This document shows positions 9,101 through 20,866 of a DNA stretch of 38,657 bases, piece after piece (the first letter of the stretch is position 1; every line of letters begins with the position of its first letter). The position numbers and the translations under genes were made by a program. The stretch is taken from positions 1-38,657 of the forward strand of contig JACDZF010000008.1 in the NCBI GenBank assembly GCA_013426795.1, in the 5' to 3' direction. Source of the DNA: Desulfocapsa sp. Its GTDB lineage: Bacteria; Desulfobacterota; Desulfobulbia; Desulfobulbales; Desulfocapsaceae. The notes under the pieces were generated by a model. It searched no databases. It worked only from the letters and a program-made list of their open reading frames with translations, and had not been told where the DNA came from.

Positions 9101-10248
9101 AGATTATCGACGGAAGGACTGTTAAAAGTGATGTGGCAGACAAACAGGGAAATATTGTTGTTAAATTAGGGAAAAAAATTAGTGCCGATCTTGCGGAACT
9201 TATAGGTTTTCATGGGCTGCGCACCTTAGAATTCTCGGAGAAAGCCAAACATCAGGAGCAGATTGATCAGGCATATCTTCGATATGACAAACAGGCCGCA
9301 CTCATCACAAAACGCTACGATGGAATTATTGACCGGATGAAAAAAGGGGATGATCTTCCCCCCGGAGTGGTCAAGATGGTGAAGGTCTATGTGGCCACCA
9401 AGCGAAAGCTTTCTGTGGGAGATAAAATGGCTGGACGGCATGGAAATAAGGGCGTTGTTTCACGCCTTTTACCTGAAGAGGATATGCCGTTTTTTGCTGA
9501 TGGCACCACTGTTGATATTGTCTTGAATCCCCTTGGTGTTCCTTCTCGAATGAATGTTGGGCAGGTCCTTGAGGTACATCTCGGCTTTGCCGCTAAAAAA
9601 CTTGGTCAGCAGATTAACCAGTTGGCCATCCAGCATGAAGTTGAGGCGTTAAAAAAGAAATTAAAGGCAATTTATTCTCCAGAAGAGTGTGCCACAATCA
9701 TTGGGACTCAAACAGATCTTGAGCTTTTCGACTGGGCTCGGAAACATCACCGGGGACTCCATATGGCAAGTCCTGTCTTTGATGGAGCGGACGAGGCGCA
9801 GATTCGTCGGCTACTGGTTGAAGCTGGAGTCGATGAGGTGGGTCAGAGTCAACTTTATGATGGATTGACCGGTGAGCCGTTTGAAAATCAGGTGACTGTC
9901 GGGGTGATGTACATGTTGAAGCTGCATCATCTGGTTGATAACAAGATTCATGCCAGATCCACCGGCCCCTATTCCCTTGTAACTCAACAACCGCTGGGTG
10001 GTAAGGCCCAATTTGGTGGACAGCGTCTGGGTGAGATGGAGGTCTGGGCCATGGAAGCATATGGCGCTGCATATACGCTGAAGGAATTTTTGACTGCCAA
10101 GTCTGATGATGTTGAAGGACGAACTACCATGTACGAACGAATTGTGAAGGGGAATAATTTTCTTACGACTGGCCTTCCCGAATCGTTCAATGTTCTTGTG
10201 AAAGAGCTGCAAGGTCTTTGTCTGGATATGGAATTATTGCAAGAATAA
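6169..10248 (+). CDS. rpoB: DNA-directed RNA polymerase subunit beta
   Basis: RpoB forms half of the RNA polymerase active cleft. From the ATG at 6169 the product is 1359 aa, near the 1342 of E. coli. That start is preferred over the GTG at 6127 because it has GAGGA 5 nt upstream and MERVRKNFA fits the family. The rifampicin region (about 505–540) reads [14 protein letters not shown] then [10 protein letters not shown], so residues equivalent to E. coli D516, H526 and S531 are the wild-type amino acids at D517, H527 and S532. [12 protein letters not shown] near 1084 is the conserved active-site segment. The C-terminus ends in LDMELLQE. rpoC follows after 89 bp. Confidence 0.98.
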   Translation: MERVRKNFATASSVMEPPHLISMQRISYEKFLQKDIAADVREEFGLQGIFKNIFPINDFNGFCSLEFVRYNFGEPKYTIDECLQRGMTYELPLKITVRLITFDIDTVTGVQTIRDIKEQEVFLGSLPLMTGDGVFVVNGTERVIVSQLQRSPGLFFTHDNGKSHSSGKLLYSARIIPIRGSWIDLEFDIKDILFVRIDRRRKFPVTTLLKAIGYSSTELLKIFYLTNTVHSHGNEYSISFTPETFQGHRLEFDLENPKDGELLAKKGHKISHALCKKIKAASIDSLKISREELLGRYLVNDLVHPGTGEIIALCNSELTESLLQTLSDSGLTEFEVLFIDGVHYSDAFRKTLALDKVASSDEALLEIYRRLRPSSPPTKEIAETFFENLFFNLDLYDLSEVGRYKINARLGLTTDINHKALTREDIVESVKYLVRLKDSQGTVDDIDHLGNRRVRTVGELIENQYRMGLVRMERAIKERMTLQEIETLMPHDLVNPKPISAAIKEFFGTSQLSQFMDQTNPLSEVTHKRRLSALGPGGLSRERAGFEVRDVHPTHYGRICPVETPEGPNIGLIVSLATYAQVNPYGFIETPYRKVADRIVLDEVKYLSALQEQNQRIAPAATLVDKSGKIKPDFLIAREEGEVLTVASDQISYIDIAPNQLVSVAASLIPFLENDDANRALMGSNMQRQAVPLMITSAPLVGTGMERYVARDSGACLLAADDGIVEEVDSNRIVVRYNRPGVDGYDTGVAVYRLSKYKKSNQNTCFTQSPLVLPGERVVQGTVLADGPSCEKGELALGKNVTIAFMPWRGFNFEDSILVNERLLKEDTFTSVHIEVFETMARDTKLGKEEITRDIPNVSEDTLRNLDDSGIVRIGAEIKAGDTLVGKVTPKGETMLSPEEKLLRAIFGEKAQDVKDSSLRVPPGIEGVVIDAKVFSRRGVDKDERSLMIEDLEIERLTQDKFDELTSLKRGVCREIGEIIDGRTVKSDVADKQGNIVVKLGKKISADLAELIGFHGLRTLEFSEKAKHQEQIDQAYLRYDKQAALITKRYDGIIDRMKKGDDLPPGVVKMVKVYVATKRKLSVGDKMAGRHGNKGVVSRLLPEEDMPFFADGTTVDIVLNPLGVPSRMNVGQVLEVHLGFAAKKLGQQINQLAIQHEVEALKKKLKAIYSPEECATIIGTQTDLELFDWARKHHRGLHMASPVFDGADEAQIRRLLVEAGVDEVGQSQLYDGLTGEPFENQVTVGVMYMLKLHHLVDNKIHARSTGPYSLVTQQPLGGKAQFGGQRLGEMEVWAMEAYGAAYTLKEFLTAKSDDVEGRTTMYERIVKGNNFLTTGLPESFNVLVKELQGLCLDMELLQE

Positions 10249-10337
10249 AGGGTGCTAAGTTGAAGGACTTGAATTCATCTGAAACCAATTCATACTTGAA
10301 ATTTTTTTGCTCTATAAACTGAGGGAGATGTAATCTC

Positions 10338-13300
10338 GTGGAAGAACTATTCAATTTTTTTCAAAAGCCGAAAGCTCCTGTTAAATTTAAGAAAGTTAAA
10401 ATAACTCTAGCCTCGCCTGAAAAGATAATGGACTGGAGTCACGGTGAAGTCAAAAAGCCGGAAACCATAAATTATAGAACCTTTAAGCCCGAAAGGGATG
10501 GTCTTTTCTGTGCCAAGATTTTTGGACCGGTTAAGGATTTTGAGTGTAATTGCGGGAAATATAAACGCATGAAACACCGAGGGGTTGTCTGCGAAAAATG
10601 TGGAGTTGAAGTTATTCAGTCGAAAGTTCGTCGTGAACGACTTGGCCACATTAAACTCGCTGCTCCCGTGGCCCATATCTGGTTTCTCAAGAGCCTTCCC
10701 AGTAAAATTGGGGCGGTGTTGGATTTGACCCTGAAACAGCTCGAAAAGATTCTTTATTTTGAACAATATGCGGTGGTTGAGTCAAAGGAAGAGTCAATTC
10801 CTGTGGGGAGCTTGCTTACAGAAGAGAAGTATCGAGAGTATAAAACGTCATTTCCAGGACAATTTCACGTTTCCATTGGCGCTGAAGCCATTCGAGAACT
10901 GCTTGCCAAGCAAGATCTGGTTGCCTTGTCAGCCCAGTTGCGAGAAGAGATGGCCGCCACCAGTTCCAAGACAAAAAGACAGAAGTTGTATAAGCGTCTG
11001 TATGTTATCGAGGCCTTTCGTGATTCTGGGAACAAGCCGGAGTGGATGGTCCTTGAGGTTATCCCGGTATTGCCGCCAGATCTGCGACCCCTTGTTCCTT
11101 TGGAGGGTGGCCGTTTTGCCACTTCAGATCTGAATGACTTGTATCGACGGGTTATTAACCGGAACAACCGTTTAAAGCGACTTCTTGAATTGGATGCTCC
11201 TGATATTATTATTCGCAATGAAAAACGCATGTTGCAGGAAGCTGTCGATGTCCTTTTTGATAATGGGCGTCGGGGGCGGGTTATAACCGGAGCGAACAAA
11301 CGGCCTTTGAAATCCCTGTCTGATATGCTCAAGGGGAAACAAGGTCGATTCCGTCAGAATTTACTGGGAAAACGGGTTGATTATTCCGGCCGTTCCGTGA
11401 TTGTGGTGGGTCCTCATCTTCGTCTTCATCAATGCGGTATTCCTAAAAAAATGGCATTGGAGCTCTTTAAGCCATTTATTTATAATAAGCTTGAATCGAA
11501 GGGGTACGTTACCACCATCAAGAGTGCAAGGAAAATGGTGGAAAAAGGAGGCAAGGAAGTATGGGATGTTCTGGAAGAGGTCGTTACTGAGTATCCGGTA
11601 ATTCTTAACAGAGCGCCAACACTCCATCGTCTTGGCATGCAGGCCTTTGAGGCGCTGCTTATCGAGGGAAAGGCGATTCAGCTGCATCCCCTGGTTTGTG
11701 CAGCCTTCAACGCCGACTTTGATGGCGACCAGATGGCTGTTCATGTGCCACTCTCCGTTGAGGCGCAGGTTGAGGCTCGTGTTTTAATGATGTCCTCGAA
11801 CAACATCCTCTCGCCGGCAAATGGTGAGCCCGTTATTATCCCTTCTCAGGATATTGTTCTCGGCCTCTATTATATGAGTAGGGAACGAATAAATTCTACG
11901 GGCGAAGGGAAGATTTTTTCAAGTCCCGCTGAGGCTAAAATAGCCTATGACTATAAGGCTGTCCATCTGCAGGCCAAAATCAAGGTCCGAATGGATGGTC
12001 AGATGGTTGATACCACCATGGGGCGGATTCTGCTGGGTGGACTCCTGCCGGCTTCAGTTCCCTTTGTCGAAATTAACAAGGTGATGAGCAAAAAAGCCCT
12101 GGCTCAGCTTATCGATTTTACCTATAGGCACGGCGGTATCAAAGAAACGGTTATCTTGGCAGATCGTTTAAAAGACATTGGATATGAATATGCTACCCGG
12201 GCCGGGATTTCCATTTGCATTAATGATATGAAGATCCCAACCAGCAAGGAAGATTTGATTGAACAGGCCGAAAAGGATGTGATGGACGTTGGCCAGCAGT
12301 ATGCGGACGGCTTGATCACCTCTGGTGAAAAATATAATAAGGTCGTTGATATCTGGTCCAAGGTGAGTGAAGATGTGGCCAACAAGATGATGGATGGGAT
12401 TAAGGTAGATTATGTTCGTGATCGTGAGAACAACCTGATAGAGACGCCAAGTTTTAATTCTATTTTTATCATGGCTGACTCTGGAGCCAGGGGTTCTCGC
12501 GACCAGATCAGGCAGCTTGCCGGTATGCGCGGTTTGATGGCCAAGCCCTCCGGTGCAATTATTGAAACACCTATCAAGGCTAATTTCCGTGAAGGACTTG
12601 GTGTCCTGGAATATTTTATTTCCACCCATGGTGCACGGAAGGGACTGGCTGACACGGCACTGAAAACGGCTAATTCCGGGTACCTCACCAGAAGACTCGT
12701 GGATGTGGCTCAAGACGCGACCATCGTGGAAGCTGATTGCAAAACCCTTGATGGTATCATTGCTGAACCATTGATGGATGGTGGCGAAGTCATTGTTCCC
12801 TTGGGTGATCGTATTTTAGGACGGGTAGCGCTGGAGGCGGTCACGGATCCATACAGTGGTGAGTTGATTGTGGCTGAAGGTGAAGAGATTACTGAGGCTA
12901 AAGTGAGTCTGATTCATGAAGCAGGGATTGATCGGGTTCACATTCGCTCTGTACTTACCTGCCGTACTCGTCGTGGAGTCTGTGCGGCTTGCTATGGCCG
13001 CGATCTTGGACGGGGCCATATGGTAAACATTGGTGAAGCGGTGGGAATTATAGCTGCTCAGTCCATTGGAGAGCCTGGAACTCAGTTGACCATGCGTACC
13101 TTTCATATTGGCGGTACAGCCAGCAGAGCCGTTGAACAGGCGGAAGTACAGACGCAACGCGGCGGAAAGGTGGTATTTAAAAATATGCATTATGTTGAGA
13201 ACAATCTGGGGGTAAAGATTGTTATGAACAGGAATGCTGAAATCACGATCAGAGATGAACATGATCGAGATCGAGAACGCTATAAAGTGAATTATGGTGC

Positions 13301-14387
13301 CCAGATCTTTGTAAAGGAAGCTGAGATCGCTGCCGCAGGGATGATCCTTGCCAAATGGGACGCATATACCATTCCCATTGTAAGCGAGGTGGGCGGTATC
13401 ATTAAATATGGTGACGTTATAGAAGGCGTGACCATGCAGGAGAAACTGGACGGGGTAACCGGCAAGACCAGTAAGGTCATTGTACATTCCACTGCTACGG
13501 CCCAACTGAATCCACGAGTTAGCGTGAAAAATGATAAGGGAAAAACCCTGAAGCTTCCAAACTCGGAATCCTTTGCCAGATACAGCTTACCTGTCGGCTC
13601 CTTTATTTCCGTTGACGAAGGTGCAGTTATTGAACCTGGGGCCATAGTTGGTAAAATCCCGCGAGAATCATCCAAGACCAAGGATATTACCGGTGGTCTG
13701 CCTCGCGTGGCTGAATTATTTGAGGTTCGTAAATCGAAAGACCCCGCCATTATAGCTCAGATTGACGGACGGGTCAGCTTTGGCAAGGAACTGAAGGGAA
13801 AGCGGCGTGTTATTGTAACTCCTGAATATGGCCAGGCAGAAGAATATCTTGTTCCCAAGGCTAAACATACCATCGTTCATGAAGGGGATTATGTTCAGGC
13901 CGGCGAACCCTTAATGGAAGGAGTTGTACTTCCCAATGATATTTTGAAGGTTCTCGGGGTAAAGGAACTTGCAAAATTCCTGGTTAATGAAGTTCAGGAA
14001 GTATATCGACTGCAAGGTGTTAAGATAAATGATAAACATATCGAAGTAATTGTTCGTCAAATGTTGAAGAGAGTGCAGATTACCAGTTCCGGTGATTCAC
14101 GCTTTATGATTGGCGAGCAGGTAGAATGGTGGAAGTTTGAAGAGGAAAGAGAGCGACTTTTCGCAGAGGGAAAGATGCCCGCTGTGGCCGAGCCAATGCT
14201 TTTGGGCGTCACCAAGGCATCATTGTCCACTGAAAGCTTTATTTCGGCAGCATCATTCCAGGAAACCACAAAGGTGCTGACGAATGCGGCGATGGCAGGC
14301 AAGATTGATGATCTCGCCGGTTTAAAAGAGAATGTTATTATGGGAAGGTTGATCTCCGCAGGCACAGGATTGCGAGGGAATGTATAA
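10338..14387 (+). CDS. rpoC: DNA-directed RNA polymerase subunit beta'
   Basis: RpoC carries the catalytic magnesium site of RNA polymerase. The 1349-aa product has the first zinc site (C70, C72 and the CEKC pair near 85–88) and the absolutely conserved NADFDGDQM at residues 458–466, with D460, D462 and D464 in the same numbering as E. coli. The second zinc cluster includes [16 protein letters not shown] in the C-terminal third. The start is GTG at 10338, since the only nearby ATG (10328) is followed at once by a stop. A GGGAG sequence lies about 10 nt upstream. It shares the rpoBC transcript. Confidence 0.98.
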   Translation: MEELFNFFQKPKAPVKFKKVKITLASPEKIMDWSHGEVKKPETINYRTFKPERDGLFCAKIFGPVKDFECNCGKYKRMKHRGVVCEKCGVEVIQSKVRRERLGHIKLAAPVAHIWFLKSLPSKIGAVLDLTLKQLEKILYFEQYAVVESKEESIPVGSLLTEEKYREYKTSFPGQFHVSIGAEAIRELLAKQDLVALSAQLREEMAATSSKTKRQKLYKRLYVIEAFRDSGNKPEWMVLEVIPVLPPDLRPLVPLEGGRFATSDLNDLYRRVINRNNRLKRLLELDAPDIIIRNEKRMLQEAVDVLFDNGRRGRVITGANKRPLKSLSDMLKGKQGRFRQNLLGKRVDYSGRSVIVVGPHLRLHQCGIPKKMALELFKPFIYNKLESKGYVTTIKSARKMVEKGGKEVWDVLEEVVTEYPVILNRAPTLHRLGMQAFEALLIEGKAIQLHPLVCAAFNADFDGDQMAVHVPLSVEAQVEARVLMMSSNNILSPANGEPVIIPSQDIVLGLYYMSRERINSTGEGKIFSSPAEAKIAYDYKAVHLQAKIKVRMDGQMVDTTMGRILLGGLLPASVPFVEINKVMSKKALAQLIDFTYRHGGIKETVILADRLKDIGYEYATRAGISICINDMKIPTSKEDLIEQAEKDVMDVGQQYADGLITSGEKYNKVVDIWSKVSEDVANKMMDGIKVDYVRDRENNLIETPSFNSIFIMADSGARGSRDQIRQLAGMRGLMAKPSGAIIETPIKANFREGLGVLEYFISTHGARKGLADTALKTANSGYLTRRLVDVAQDATIVEADCKTLDGIIAEPLMDGGEVIVPLGDRILGRVALEAVTDPYSGELIVAEGEEITEAKVSLIHEAGIDRVHIRSVLTCRTRRGVCAACYGRDLGRGHMVNIGEAVGIIAAQSIGEPGTQLTMRTFHIGGTASRAVEQAEVQTQRGGKVVFKNMHYVENNLGVKIVMNRNAEITIRDEHDRDRERYKVNYGAQIFVKEAEIAAAGMILAKWDAYTIPIVSEVGGIIKYGDVIEGVTMQEKLDGVTGKTSKVIVHSTATAQLNPRVSVKNDKGKTLKLPNSESFARYSLPVGSFISVDEGAVIEPGAIVGKIPRESSKTKDITGGLPRVAELFEVRKSKDPAIIAQIDGRVSFGKELKGKRRVIVTPEYGQAEEYLVPKAKHTIVHEGDYVQAGEPLMEGVVLPNDILKVLGVKELAKFLVNEVQEVYRLQGVKINDKHIEVIVRQMLKRVQITSSGDSRFMIGEQVEWWKFEEERERLFAEGKMPAVAEPMLLGVTKASLSTESFISAASFQETTKVLTNAAMAGKIDDLAGLKENVIMGRLISAGTGLRGNV

Positions 14388-14417
14388 GGGTATAATTGAT
14401 TGAAGGATCCTTTTTTG

Positions 14418-14446
14418 TTGACACATCTGGGTCTTTGAGGTAAATA
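14418..14446 (+). promoter_or_regulatory. Candidate promoter of the str operon
   Basis: A perfect TTGACA (14418–14423) is followed after 17 bp by TAAATA (14441–14446), a half-match to the -10 consensus. It lies in the 167-bp rpoC–rpsL gap, about 110 bp before rpsL. I saw no convincing terminator in this gap, so read-through from rpoC is also likely. Confidence 0.4.
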
Positions 14447-14554
14447 ACCTTCTTTCGTGTTCAGTGAGAGTGCTTTATTTTCCCAAGAATTTGCATGCCA
14501 TCTAACTTGTATGGAATATTTAATTCATAAAATCGAACAGGAGCAGTAACAGGA

Positions 14555-14926
14555 ATGCCTACAATTAACCAGCTCGTTCGACAGGGCAGAAAAAAAATAG
14601 TCAAGAAAACCAATACTCCCGCGTTAAAGGGATCTCCGCAAAAGCGTGGCGTGTGTGTACGTGTTTATACAACTACTCCCAAAAAGCCGAACTCTGCGTT
14701 GCGTAAAGTCGCGAGGGTGAGATTGACCAACGGGATTGAGGTAACCTCATATATTCCTGGAATTGGCCATAATCTTCAGGAGCATTCAGTTGTGCTCATC
14801 AGGGGAGGTCGCGTGAAAGATTTACCTGGTGTCAGATACCATATAGTTCGCGGAACCCTTGATACGCTTGGTGTTGCAAACAGGCGACAAGGGCGTTCTA
14901 AGTATGGCGCGAAGAGACCTAAATAA
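14555..14926 (+). CDS. rpsL: 30S ribosomal protein S12
   Basis: S12 sits at the decoding centre and governs translational accuracy. The 123-aa product aligns colinearly with the E. coli protein and contains [14 protein letters not shown] near residues 40–53 and [13 protein letters not shown] near 84–96. The lysines that mutate in streptomycin resistance (K43 and the K in GGRVKD) are wild type, and the aspartate commonly methylthiolated is present. An ACAGGA sequence lies just before the ATG. It is first of rpsL–rpsG–fusA–tuf. Confidence 0.98.
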   Translation: MPTINQLVRQGRKKIVKKTNTPALKGSPQKRGVCVRVYTTTPKKPNSALRKVARVRLTNGIEVTSYIPGIGHNLQEHSVVLIRGGRVKDLPGVRYHIVRGTLDTLGVANRRQGRSKYGAKRPK

Positions 14927-14971
14927 TACGAATTGTGAGCTGTTGTTTTAGTAAGTCAAAGAGGGATAAAA

Positions 14972-15445
14972 ATGCCACGTAGAAAAATAGTTGAGAAAAG
15001 AGAGATTGAGCCAGATCCACGTTATAATTCTGTTTTAATAAGCAAGTTCACCAATGGAATTATGGAGCGTGGGAAAAAAAGCGTTGCTCAGCATGTGCTC
15101 TATGGCGCAATGGACATTATTTCAACAAAGATTGTTGATAGCGACCCTTTGACAGTTTTTGAAGAGGCCATGGAAAAGGTTCGACCTAAAGTAGAGGTCA
15201 AGTCAAGACGTGTTGGTGGTGCCACATATCAGGTACCCATGGAAGTAAGGCAGTCCAGAAGAAACGCCTTGGCAATGCGATGGATTATTAATTATGCTAA
15301 ATCGCGATCGGGAAGATCAATGGCAGAAAAACTTGCTGCTGAATTAATGGATGCCTTTAATAACCGCGGGGCTGCAGTCAAGAAACGTGACGATACGCAT
15401 CGTATGGCAGAAGCAAATAAGGCCTTTGCGCATTATCGATGGTAA
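14972..15445 (+). CDS. rpsG: 30S ribosomal protein S7
   Basis: S7 nucleates assembly of the 30S head and contacts E-site tRNA and mRNA. The 157-aa protein begins [20 protein letters not shown] and has the conserved [20 protein letters not shown] region around residues 68–87 plus the C-terminal [13 protein letters not shown]. Its length matches the 156–157 aa typical outside enterics. GAGGGA precedes the ATG. It follows rpsL after 45 bp and precedes fusA. Confidence 0.98.
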   Translation: MPRRKIVEKREIEPDPRYNSVLISKFTNGIMERGKKSVAQHVLYGAMDIISTKIVDSDPLTVFEEAMEKVRPKVEVKSRRVGGATYQVPMEVRQSRRNALAMRWIINYAKSRSGRSMAEKLAAELMDAFNNRGAAVKKRDDTHRMAEANKAFAHYRW

Positions 15446-15524
15446 TTTTATTGTTTTTCAAGAGGGAATTCTTCAGGGCGCAGGAGTGTTTGACTGTCAT
15501 GATTTGATTCGTTAAGGGAAAATG

Positions 15525-17603
15525 ATGGCAGTTTATGAGGATCTTTGCAACGTTCGCAATATTGGCATTATGGCCCATATTGATGCTGGGAAGACGACCA
15601 CCACTGAGCGAATTCTTTTTTACACGGGAAGATCTTATAAATTAGGTGAAGTTCATGATGGCAATGCTGTTATGGACTGGATGGAGCAGGAGCAGCAGCG
15701 GGGCATTACAATTACCTCAGCGGCTACCACCTGTTTTTGGAATAATTATAAAATAAATCTTATTGATACTCCTGGCCATGTTGACTTCACCGTTGAGGTT
15801 GAAAGGTGTCTCAGGGTTTTAGATGGAGTCATAGCAGTTTTTTGTGCTGTTGGCGGAGTTGAATCTCAGACTGAGACGGTGTGGCGTCAAGCAAATAAGT
15901 ACTCCATTCCGAGGATTGCTTTTATCAATAAGATGGATCGTGTTGGGGCTGATTTTGATCGTAGTCTCAAAATGATTGCCGAGCGACTTGGTGCCAACCC
16001 TGTCGCAGTACAAATTCCTGTTGGATGTGAAAGCACTTTTGAAGGGATTATTGACCTTATTAAAGGAAAAATGATCTTATTTGATGATGCCTCATTGGGA
16101 CAGGAGGTCAGGGAAGTAGATATCCCTGAGCTTTATCAGCAAAAATTCACGGCCGCACATATGATTCTCCTCGAAAAGTTGGCCGACTTTGATGAGGTGA
16201 TCATGGGAAAATACCTGGAAAATAAACCAGTGTTACCTGATGAGATTTATTCAGCACTCAGGAAAGCAACACTGAATCTTGACATGGTTCCCGTCCTTTG
16301 TGGTAGTGCTTTTAAAAATAAAGGGATTCAACCCTTACTTGATGGCGTTATCCGTTATCTTCCCTCGCCTCTTGATGTCCCCTCCGTAGAGGGTGTCGAT
16401 GAGGAGGGTAAAGTCGCTACTCGAAAAGCAAGTGATGATGCTTCTTTTTGTGGTTTAGTCTTTAAGATAATGAGTGATTCTTTCGTTGATAATATCGCTT
16501 ATCTGAGAATTTATTCTGGAACGCTGAAAGTTGGCGATAGAGTTTATAACTCAGTTAAAAAAAGACATGAGAAAGTGTCAAAGCTTCTTAAAATACATGC
16601 CAATAAGCGTGAAGAAGTTAAAGAGATAGGCACTGGTGATATTGGAGCTTTGGTTGGGCTTAAGTTTACAACAACTGGTGATACCTTATGCAAGAGTGGT
16701 GATAATATCGTTCTTGATAGTATGGATTTTCCTGAGCCGGTTATTGGAGTAGCCATAGAGGCTAAGAGCAAGGCTGATGAAAAGAAGCTTGCTGAATCTT
16801 TGCAAAAATTAGCCCTGGAAGACCCTTCTTTTACCATATCTGTCAATAAGGATACAGGACAGACCATAGTATCTGGCATGGGTGAGTTGCACCTGGAAAT
16901 AATTATTGATCGTTTGTTAAATAATTTCAAGGCCTCTGCAAATATTGGTAAACCGCAGGTTGCTTACAAAGAAACGATAAGTATCATCCAAGAAGCTGAG
17001 GCGAAATTTGACCAGCATACAGGTGCCAAGGGTCAATACGGGCATGTTGTGTTGCAGGTGGAACCGCTTCCAAGGGGAAAAGGTTTCTTGTTTGTGAATG
17101 AAGTGAATGAAGATCAAATACCCTCAACTTACTTGACGGCCATTGAGAAAGGGGTGGTTGATAGTCTGGATTCGGGCCCGCTTATTGGCTATCCTTTGAC
17201 TGATATCAAGGTAAAGCTAATAGGCGGATCATATCATGTAGAAGACTCAACTGAGATGGCATTTGGCATATCTGCGTCCATGGCTGTTCGGAGAGTTTTG
17301 TCTGAGGCGGACCCCTTACTTTTAGAACCGATTATGTCTGTTGAAGTGACGACCCCGGATCAGTATCTGGGTGAGGTTATTAATGACCTCAATAGTAAAA
17401 GGGCAAAAATTGGCATCGTAGAAAGTAATAACATGTTGCAGACCTTACATGCGCAGGTGCCTTTAGTGGAAATGTTCGGCTATTCAACGTCCTTGCGTTC
17501 CATAACTCAAGGACGTGCCAGTTTCACAATGATTTTCTCCCAGTTTGATGTGGTACCAGCTCTGAAAGCTGAAAGTATAGTTAAGAAAATTAGAGGAATT
17601 TAA
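15525..17603 (+). CDS. fusA: Elongation factor G
   Basis: EF-G is the GTPase that drives tRNA–mRNA translocation and, with RRF, ribosome recycling. The 692-aa product shows AHIDAGKT at residues 17–24, the switch I motif [17 protein letters not shown] and GSAFKNKG, followed by domains II–V. Two ATGs are adjacent at 15522 and 15525; the second is chosen because AAGGGA (15514–15519) lies 5 nt from it and only 2 nt from the first. The length is close to the usual 690–704 aa. It lies between rpsG and tuf copy 2, the canonical str order. frr, encoding its recycling partner, is at the end of the window. Confidence 0.97.
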   Translation: MAVYEDLCNVRNIGIMAHIDAGKTTTTERILFYTGRSYKLGEVHDGNAVMDWMEQEQQRGITITSAATTCFWNNYKINLIDTPGHVDFTVEVERCLRVLDGVIAVFCAVGGVESQTETVWRQANKYSIPRIAFINKMDRVGADFDRSLKMIAERLGANPVAVQIPVGCESTFEGIIDLIKGKMILFDDASLGQEVREVDIPELYQQKFTAAHMILLEKLADFDEVIMGKYLENKPVLPDEIYSALRKATLNLDMVPVLCGSAFKNKGIQPLLDGVIRYLPSPLDVPSVEGVDEEGKVATRKASDDASFCGLVFKIMSDSFVDNIAYLRIYSGTLKVGDRVYNSVKKRHEKVSKLLKIHANKREEVKEIGTGDIGALVGLKFTTTGDTLCKSGDNIVLDSMDFPEPVIGVAIEAKSKADEKKLAESLQKLALEDPSFTISVNKDTGQTIVSGMGELHLEIIIDRLLNNFKASANIGKPQVAYKETISIIQEAEAKFDQHTGAKGQYGHVVLQVEPLPRGKGFLFVNEVNEDQIPSTYLTAIEKGVVDSLDSGPLIGYPLTDIKVKLIGGSYHVEDSTEMAFGISASMAVRRVLSEADPLLLEPIMSVEVTTPDQYLGEVINDLNSKRAKIGIVESNNMLQTLHAQVPLVEMFGYSTSLRSITQGRASFTMIFSQFDVVPALKAESIVKKIRGI

Positions 17604-17627
17604 GTTTAATCATATTGAGGTGTGACA

Positions 17628-18818
17628 ATGGCAAAAGAAAAGTTTGATCGGAAAAAACCACATGTCAATGTAGGAACAGTTGGTCATATAGATCACGGTA
17701 AGACGACTTTGACGGCTGCGATTACTCGTGTATTATCCACAAAAGGACTGGCTAAGTTCACTGATTTCAGTGAGATAGATAAGGCCCCCGAGGAGAAGGA
17801 GCGTGGTATAACCATAGCTACCGCCCATGTGGAATACGAGACGGTGAACCGTCATTATGCGCACGTTGATTGTCCTGGCCATGCTGACTATATCAAGAAC
17901 ATGATTACCGGAGCAGCTCAGATGGATGGAGCGATTCTTGTGGTGGGTGCCAATGATGGAGCCATGCCTCAGACTCGTGAGCATATCCTTCTTGCTCGTC
18001 AGGTAGGAGTCCCCTGCATAGTGGTCTTTTTGAATAAGTGCGACATGGTGGATGACCCGGAACTCATTGAGCTGGTTGAGATGGAGCTGCGTGAACTTCT
18101 CGATAAGTATGACTTCCCCGGTGATGATGTGCCGATTATTCATGGTTCAGCATTAAAGGCCCTGGAGAATCCCGAAGATCCCGAGGCAGCAAAATGTATC
18201 TGGGAATTAATGGAAGCCATTGATTCGTATGTACCACAGCCGAAGCGTGACATAGATCAGCCTTTTTTGATGCCGGTCGAGGATGTTTTTTCCATATCCG
18301 GGCGTGGAACAGTGGCCACGGGTCGCATTGAGCGAGGTGTGGTGCACGTGGGTGATGAAGTAGCCATTGTCGGTATTCGTGATACCGTTAAGACCACGAT
18401 AACCGGCGTTGAGATGTTTCGTAAGATCCTTGATGAGGGTCAGGCGGGTGATAATATAGGCGCCTTGCTTCGTGGAACAAAGCGTGAAGACATAGAGCGT
18501 GGTCAGGTTTTGTCGAAGCCGGGTTCCATAACACCTCATACCAAATTCAAGGCTGAGTGTTATATCCTTGGCAAGGAAGAGGGCGGACGTCATACTCCAT
18601 TTTTCAACGGATATCGTCCTCAGTTTTATTTTCGAACGACAGATGTGACTGGTATTGTGACGCTTCCTGAGGGTACCGAGATGGTAATGCCAGGAGATAA
18701 TGTATCGGTAGTTGCGGAACTGATTACGCCGATAGCCATGGATACTGGTCTTCGGTTTGCAATTCGAGAGGGTGGACGAACCGTGGGTGCGGGCGTTATT
18801 AGTGAAATTATTGCATAA
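17628..18818 (+). CDS. tuf: Elongation factor Tu, copy 2
   Basis: This second EF-Tu gene encodes the same 396-aa protein as copy 1, with the same G-domain motifs. The ATG at 17628 is preferred over an in-frame GTG six bases upstream because GAGGTG (17617–17622) is its ribosome-binding site and copy 1 begins at the same codon. Reading along both copies I found no base difference from 17624 to 18817 against 681 to 1874; flanks diverge at once on both sides. rpsJ follows only 12 bp downstream, joining the str and S10 genes. Confidence 0.98.
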   Translation: MAKEKFDRKKPHVNVGTVGHIDHGKTTLTAAITRVLSTKGLAKFTDFSEIDKAPEEKERGITIATAHVEYETVNRHYAHVDCPGHADYIKNMITGAAQMDGAILVVGANDGAMPQTREHILLARQVGVPCIVVFLNKCDMVDDPELIELVEMELRELLDKYDFPGDDVPIIHGSALKALENPEDPEAAKCIWELMEAIDSYVPQPKRDIDQPFLMPVEDVFSISGRGTVATGRIERGVVHVGDEVAIVGIRDTVKTTITGVEMFRKILDEGQAGDNIGALLRGTKREDIERGQVLSKPGSITPHTKFKAECYILGKEEGGRHTPFFNGYRPQFYFRTTDVTGIVTLPEGTEMVMPGDNVSVVAELITPIAMDTGLRFAIREGGRTVGAGVISEIIA

Positions 18819-18830
18819 TTTAGGTTAGAT

Positions 18831-19145
18831 ATGATTCATACCGATAAAATTCGTATACGCTTAAAAGCGTATGATCACAAGCTGCTTGATCAGTCCACAT
18901 TGGAGATAGTTGAAACAGCTCGGCGTACAGGTGCTGCTGTGGTTGGGCCAATTCCTTTGCCTACGTCCATCAATAAATACTGTGTGTTACGGTCTCCACA
19001 TGTGAACAAAAAAGCAAGAGAACAATTTGAAATGAGAACCCATCGGCGATTGCTGGATATCCTTGAACCGACACAACAGACAATTGATATGCTGATGAAG
19101 CTTGAGCTCTCAGCAGGTGTTAATGTTGAGATTAAGCTGCCTTAA
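18831..19145 (+). CDS. rpsJ: 30S ribosomal protein S10
   Basis: S10 is a 30S head protein and also the NusE antitermination partner of NusG/NusB. The 104-aa product has the conserved core [20 protein letters not shown] (about residues 38–57) and the typical [18 protein letters not shown]-terminus. Only a weak purine stretch (TTAGG) precedes the ATG. With 12 bp between tuf and this gene there is no room for the long S10 leader known in E. coli, so transcription is probably continuous from the str genes. Confidence 0.97.
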   Translation: MIHTDKIRIRLKAYDHKLLDQSTLEIVETARRTGAAVVGPIPLPTSINKYCVLRSPHVNKKAREQFEMRTHRRLLDILEPTQQTIDMLMKLELSAGVNVEIKLP

Positions 19146-19200
19146 AAGTTCATCATTAATGGTCGCATACGCTTTAATAGGAATGTAACGGAAGAATATT

Positions 19201-19830
19201 ATGCCAAAAACAATGGGTATTTTAGGTAAGAAGATTGGGATGACAAGGGTTTACAGTGAAATGGGGAACGCTACTCCAGTTACTGTGGTCGAAGCCGGGC
19301 CTTGCAAAATTTTACAGGTTAAATCTCCAGTTAAAGATGGATATAGTGCTGTTCAGGTTGGCTTTGCTGAAAAAAAAGCATCCAGGGTATCCAAGCCCCT
19401 TGCTGGTCATTTTGAGAAATCGGGATCTGAAGCTTATTATTTCATAAAAGAATTCAGGGTTACAGATTCTTCCTCTTACGAAGCGGGTCAGACAATCAGT
19501 TTGGATGAACTCTTTAAAGTTGGTGATCTTGTCGATGTCCAAGGGCAAAGTAAGGGGCATGGATTTCAAGGGGTTATGAAGAGACATGGCTTTAGTGGCG
19601 GGTGTGCAGGGCATGGCTCACATCATCATCGAGCTCCAGGTTCAATCGGATGTAGTGCATGGCCTGCACGAGTTGTTAAAGGTAAGAAAATGCCTGGTCG
19701 GATGGGCAATGACACTGTTATGACTAAGAACGTAATCATCATAGATGTACGGTCTCATGAAAATATACTTTTGTTGAAGGGTCCAGTTCCAGGTGCAAAA
19801 CAGGGTCTTTTAAAAATTTTCTGTAAATAA
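19201..19830 (+). CDS. rplC: 50S ribosomal protein L3
   Basis: L3 is an early-assembly protein whose extension reaches the peptidyl transferase centre. The 209-aa product begins MPKTMGILGKKIGMTRVY and contains GHGFQGVMKRHGFSGG and the HHHRAPGSIG segment near the middle, followed by PGRMGND, all family hallmarks. The length equals the E. coli protein (209 aa). A GGAAG sequence serves as a weak ribosome-binding site. Second gene of the S10 group. Confidence 0.98.
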   Translation: MPKTMGILGKKIGMTRVYSEMGNATPVTVVEAGPCKILQVKSPVKDGYSAVQVGFAEKKASRVSKPLAGHFEKSGSEAYYFIKEFRVTDSSSYEAGQTISLDELFKVGDLVDVQGQSKGHGFQGVMKRHGFSGGCAGHGSHHHRAPGSIGCSAWPARVVKGKKMPGRMGNDTVMTKNVIIIDVRSHENILLLKGPVPGAKQGLLKIFCK

Positions 19831-19866
19831 TTGATCCTGCAATTTATCTGGAACAAGGAGATAATA

Positions 19867-20490
19867 ATGTCAACTGTAAGCGTATTAAATGTCAGGAATG
19901 AGAAAGTCGGCGAGATTGAACTCAGTGATAGCGTGTTCGATCTTGTTGTTAAAGAGCATTTGTTACATGATGTTGTTAAAATGCAGCTTGCCGGAAGAAG
20001 GGCAGGGACAGCATGTACCAAAACCAGAATAGAAGTGAGTGGTGGTGGAAAAAAACCATGGCGTCAGAAAGGTACCGGGCGGGCCAGGTCAGGAAGTAAT
20101 ACTTCACCTGTATGGCGAGGAGGTGGTGTGTCCTTTGGTCCGAAGCCTCGTGATTTTAGTATTAAACTGAATCGTAAGGTTAAAAAACAGGCATTAGGGA
20201 TGGCAATGAGTGCTAGGCATCAAGAAGGAAATCTTATAATTCTTGATGATTTCACCTTGGATGCCATAAAGACCAAGGAATTTGTAAAGGTAATGAAAGT
20301 TCTCGATATTGAGAATGGCCTTATTATTACTGAAAAGCTCAACGAGGATGTCAACAGATCTTCACGTAACGTGCAAGGTTTCAAGGTACTCTCAACAGCT
20401 GGTGTGAATGTCTATGATATTCTTCTTCACAAAAAATTAGTATTAGTGAAGTCTGCCATTGAAGATCTTGAAAAAAGGGTGATTGCATGA
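19867..20490 (+). CDS. rplD: 50S ribosomal protein L4
   Basis: L4 lines the exit tunnel; in gamma-proteobacteria it represses the S10 operon. From the ATG at 19867 the product is 207 aa. This start is chosen over an upstream in-frame ATT-type extension because AAGGAG (19855–19860) is 6 nt away and MSTVSVLNVRNEKVGEIEL fits the family. The conserved loop KKPWRQKGTGRARSGS and the following WRGGGVSFGPKPRD are present. Its last four bases overlap rplW (ATGA), indicating translational coupling. Confidence 0.97.
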   Translation: MSTVSVLNVRNEKVGEIELSDSVFDLVVKEHLLHDVVKMQLAGRRAGTACTKTRIEVSGGGKKPWRQKGTGRARSGSNTSPVWRGGGVSFGPKPRDFSIKLNRKVKKQALGMAMSARHQEGNLIILDDFTLDAIKTKEFVKVMKVLDIENGLIITEKLNEDVNRSSRNVQGFKVLSTAGVNVYDILLHKKLVLVKSAIEDLEKRVIA

Positions 20491-20774
20491 AAAACATATA
20501 CAACGTCTTAAAAGGTCCATGTCTAACTGAAAAGGCGGCTTTATTGCAGGAGACAGAGAAGAAAGTTATCTTTAAAGTCAATCCTGATTCAAATAAAATT
20601 GCTATAAAACAGGCTGTGGAAAAAATGTTTCCCGTCAAAGTTAAGAATGTGCGGGTTGCTAATATGCATGGTAAGCAAAAAAGAGTTGGTCGTTTTACTG
20701 GCTTTAGAAATGATTGGAAGAAGGCTTATGTGACTTTGTCTGAGGGCCAGATTAGTTTTGCGGATGAATTGTAA
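20487..20774 (+). CDS. rplW: 50S ribosomal protein L23
   Basis: L23 surrounds the tunnel exit and is the docking site for trigger factor and SRP. The 95-aa protein begins MKNIYNVLKGPCLTEKA and includes the conserved KIAIKQAVEKMFPVKVKNVR segment near residues 37–56. It overlaps the end of rplD by 4 bp (ATGA). The 92-bp gap to rplB holds no clear structure. Confidence 0.96.
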   Translation: MKNIYNVLKGPCLTEKAALLQETEKKVIFKVNPDSNKIAIKQAVEKMFPVKVKNVRVANMHGKQKRVGRFTGFRNDWKKAYVTLSEGQISFADEL

Positions 20775-20866
20775 TTAATTGTTAATTATTTTGGAATCTG
20801 CAGTGAAAAACTTTTCAAGAATGAAATGAAATCTATCCAAAAATCTGATGGAGCGATTGGGAAATC

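Noticed and set aside
12816..13505. 229-aa antisense open frame in rpoC
   Set aside because: It lies wholly within the conserved rpoC coding sequence, has no recognisable domain and no ribosome-binding site.
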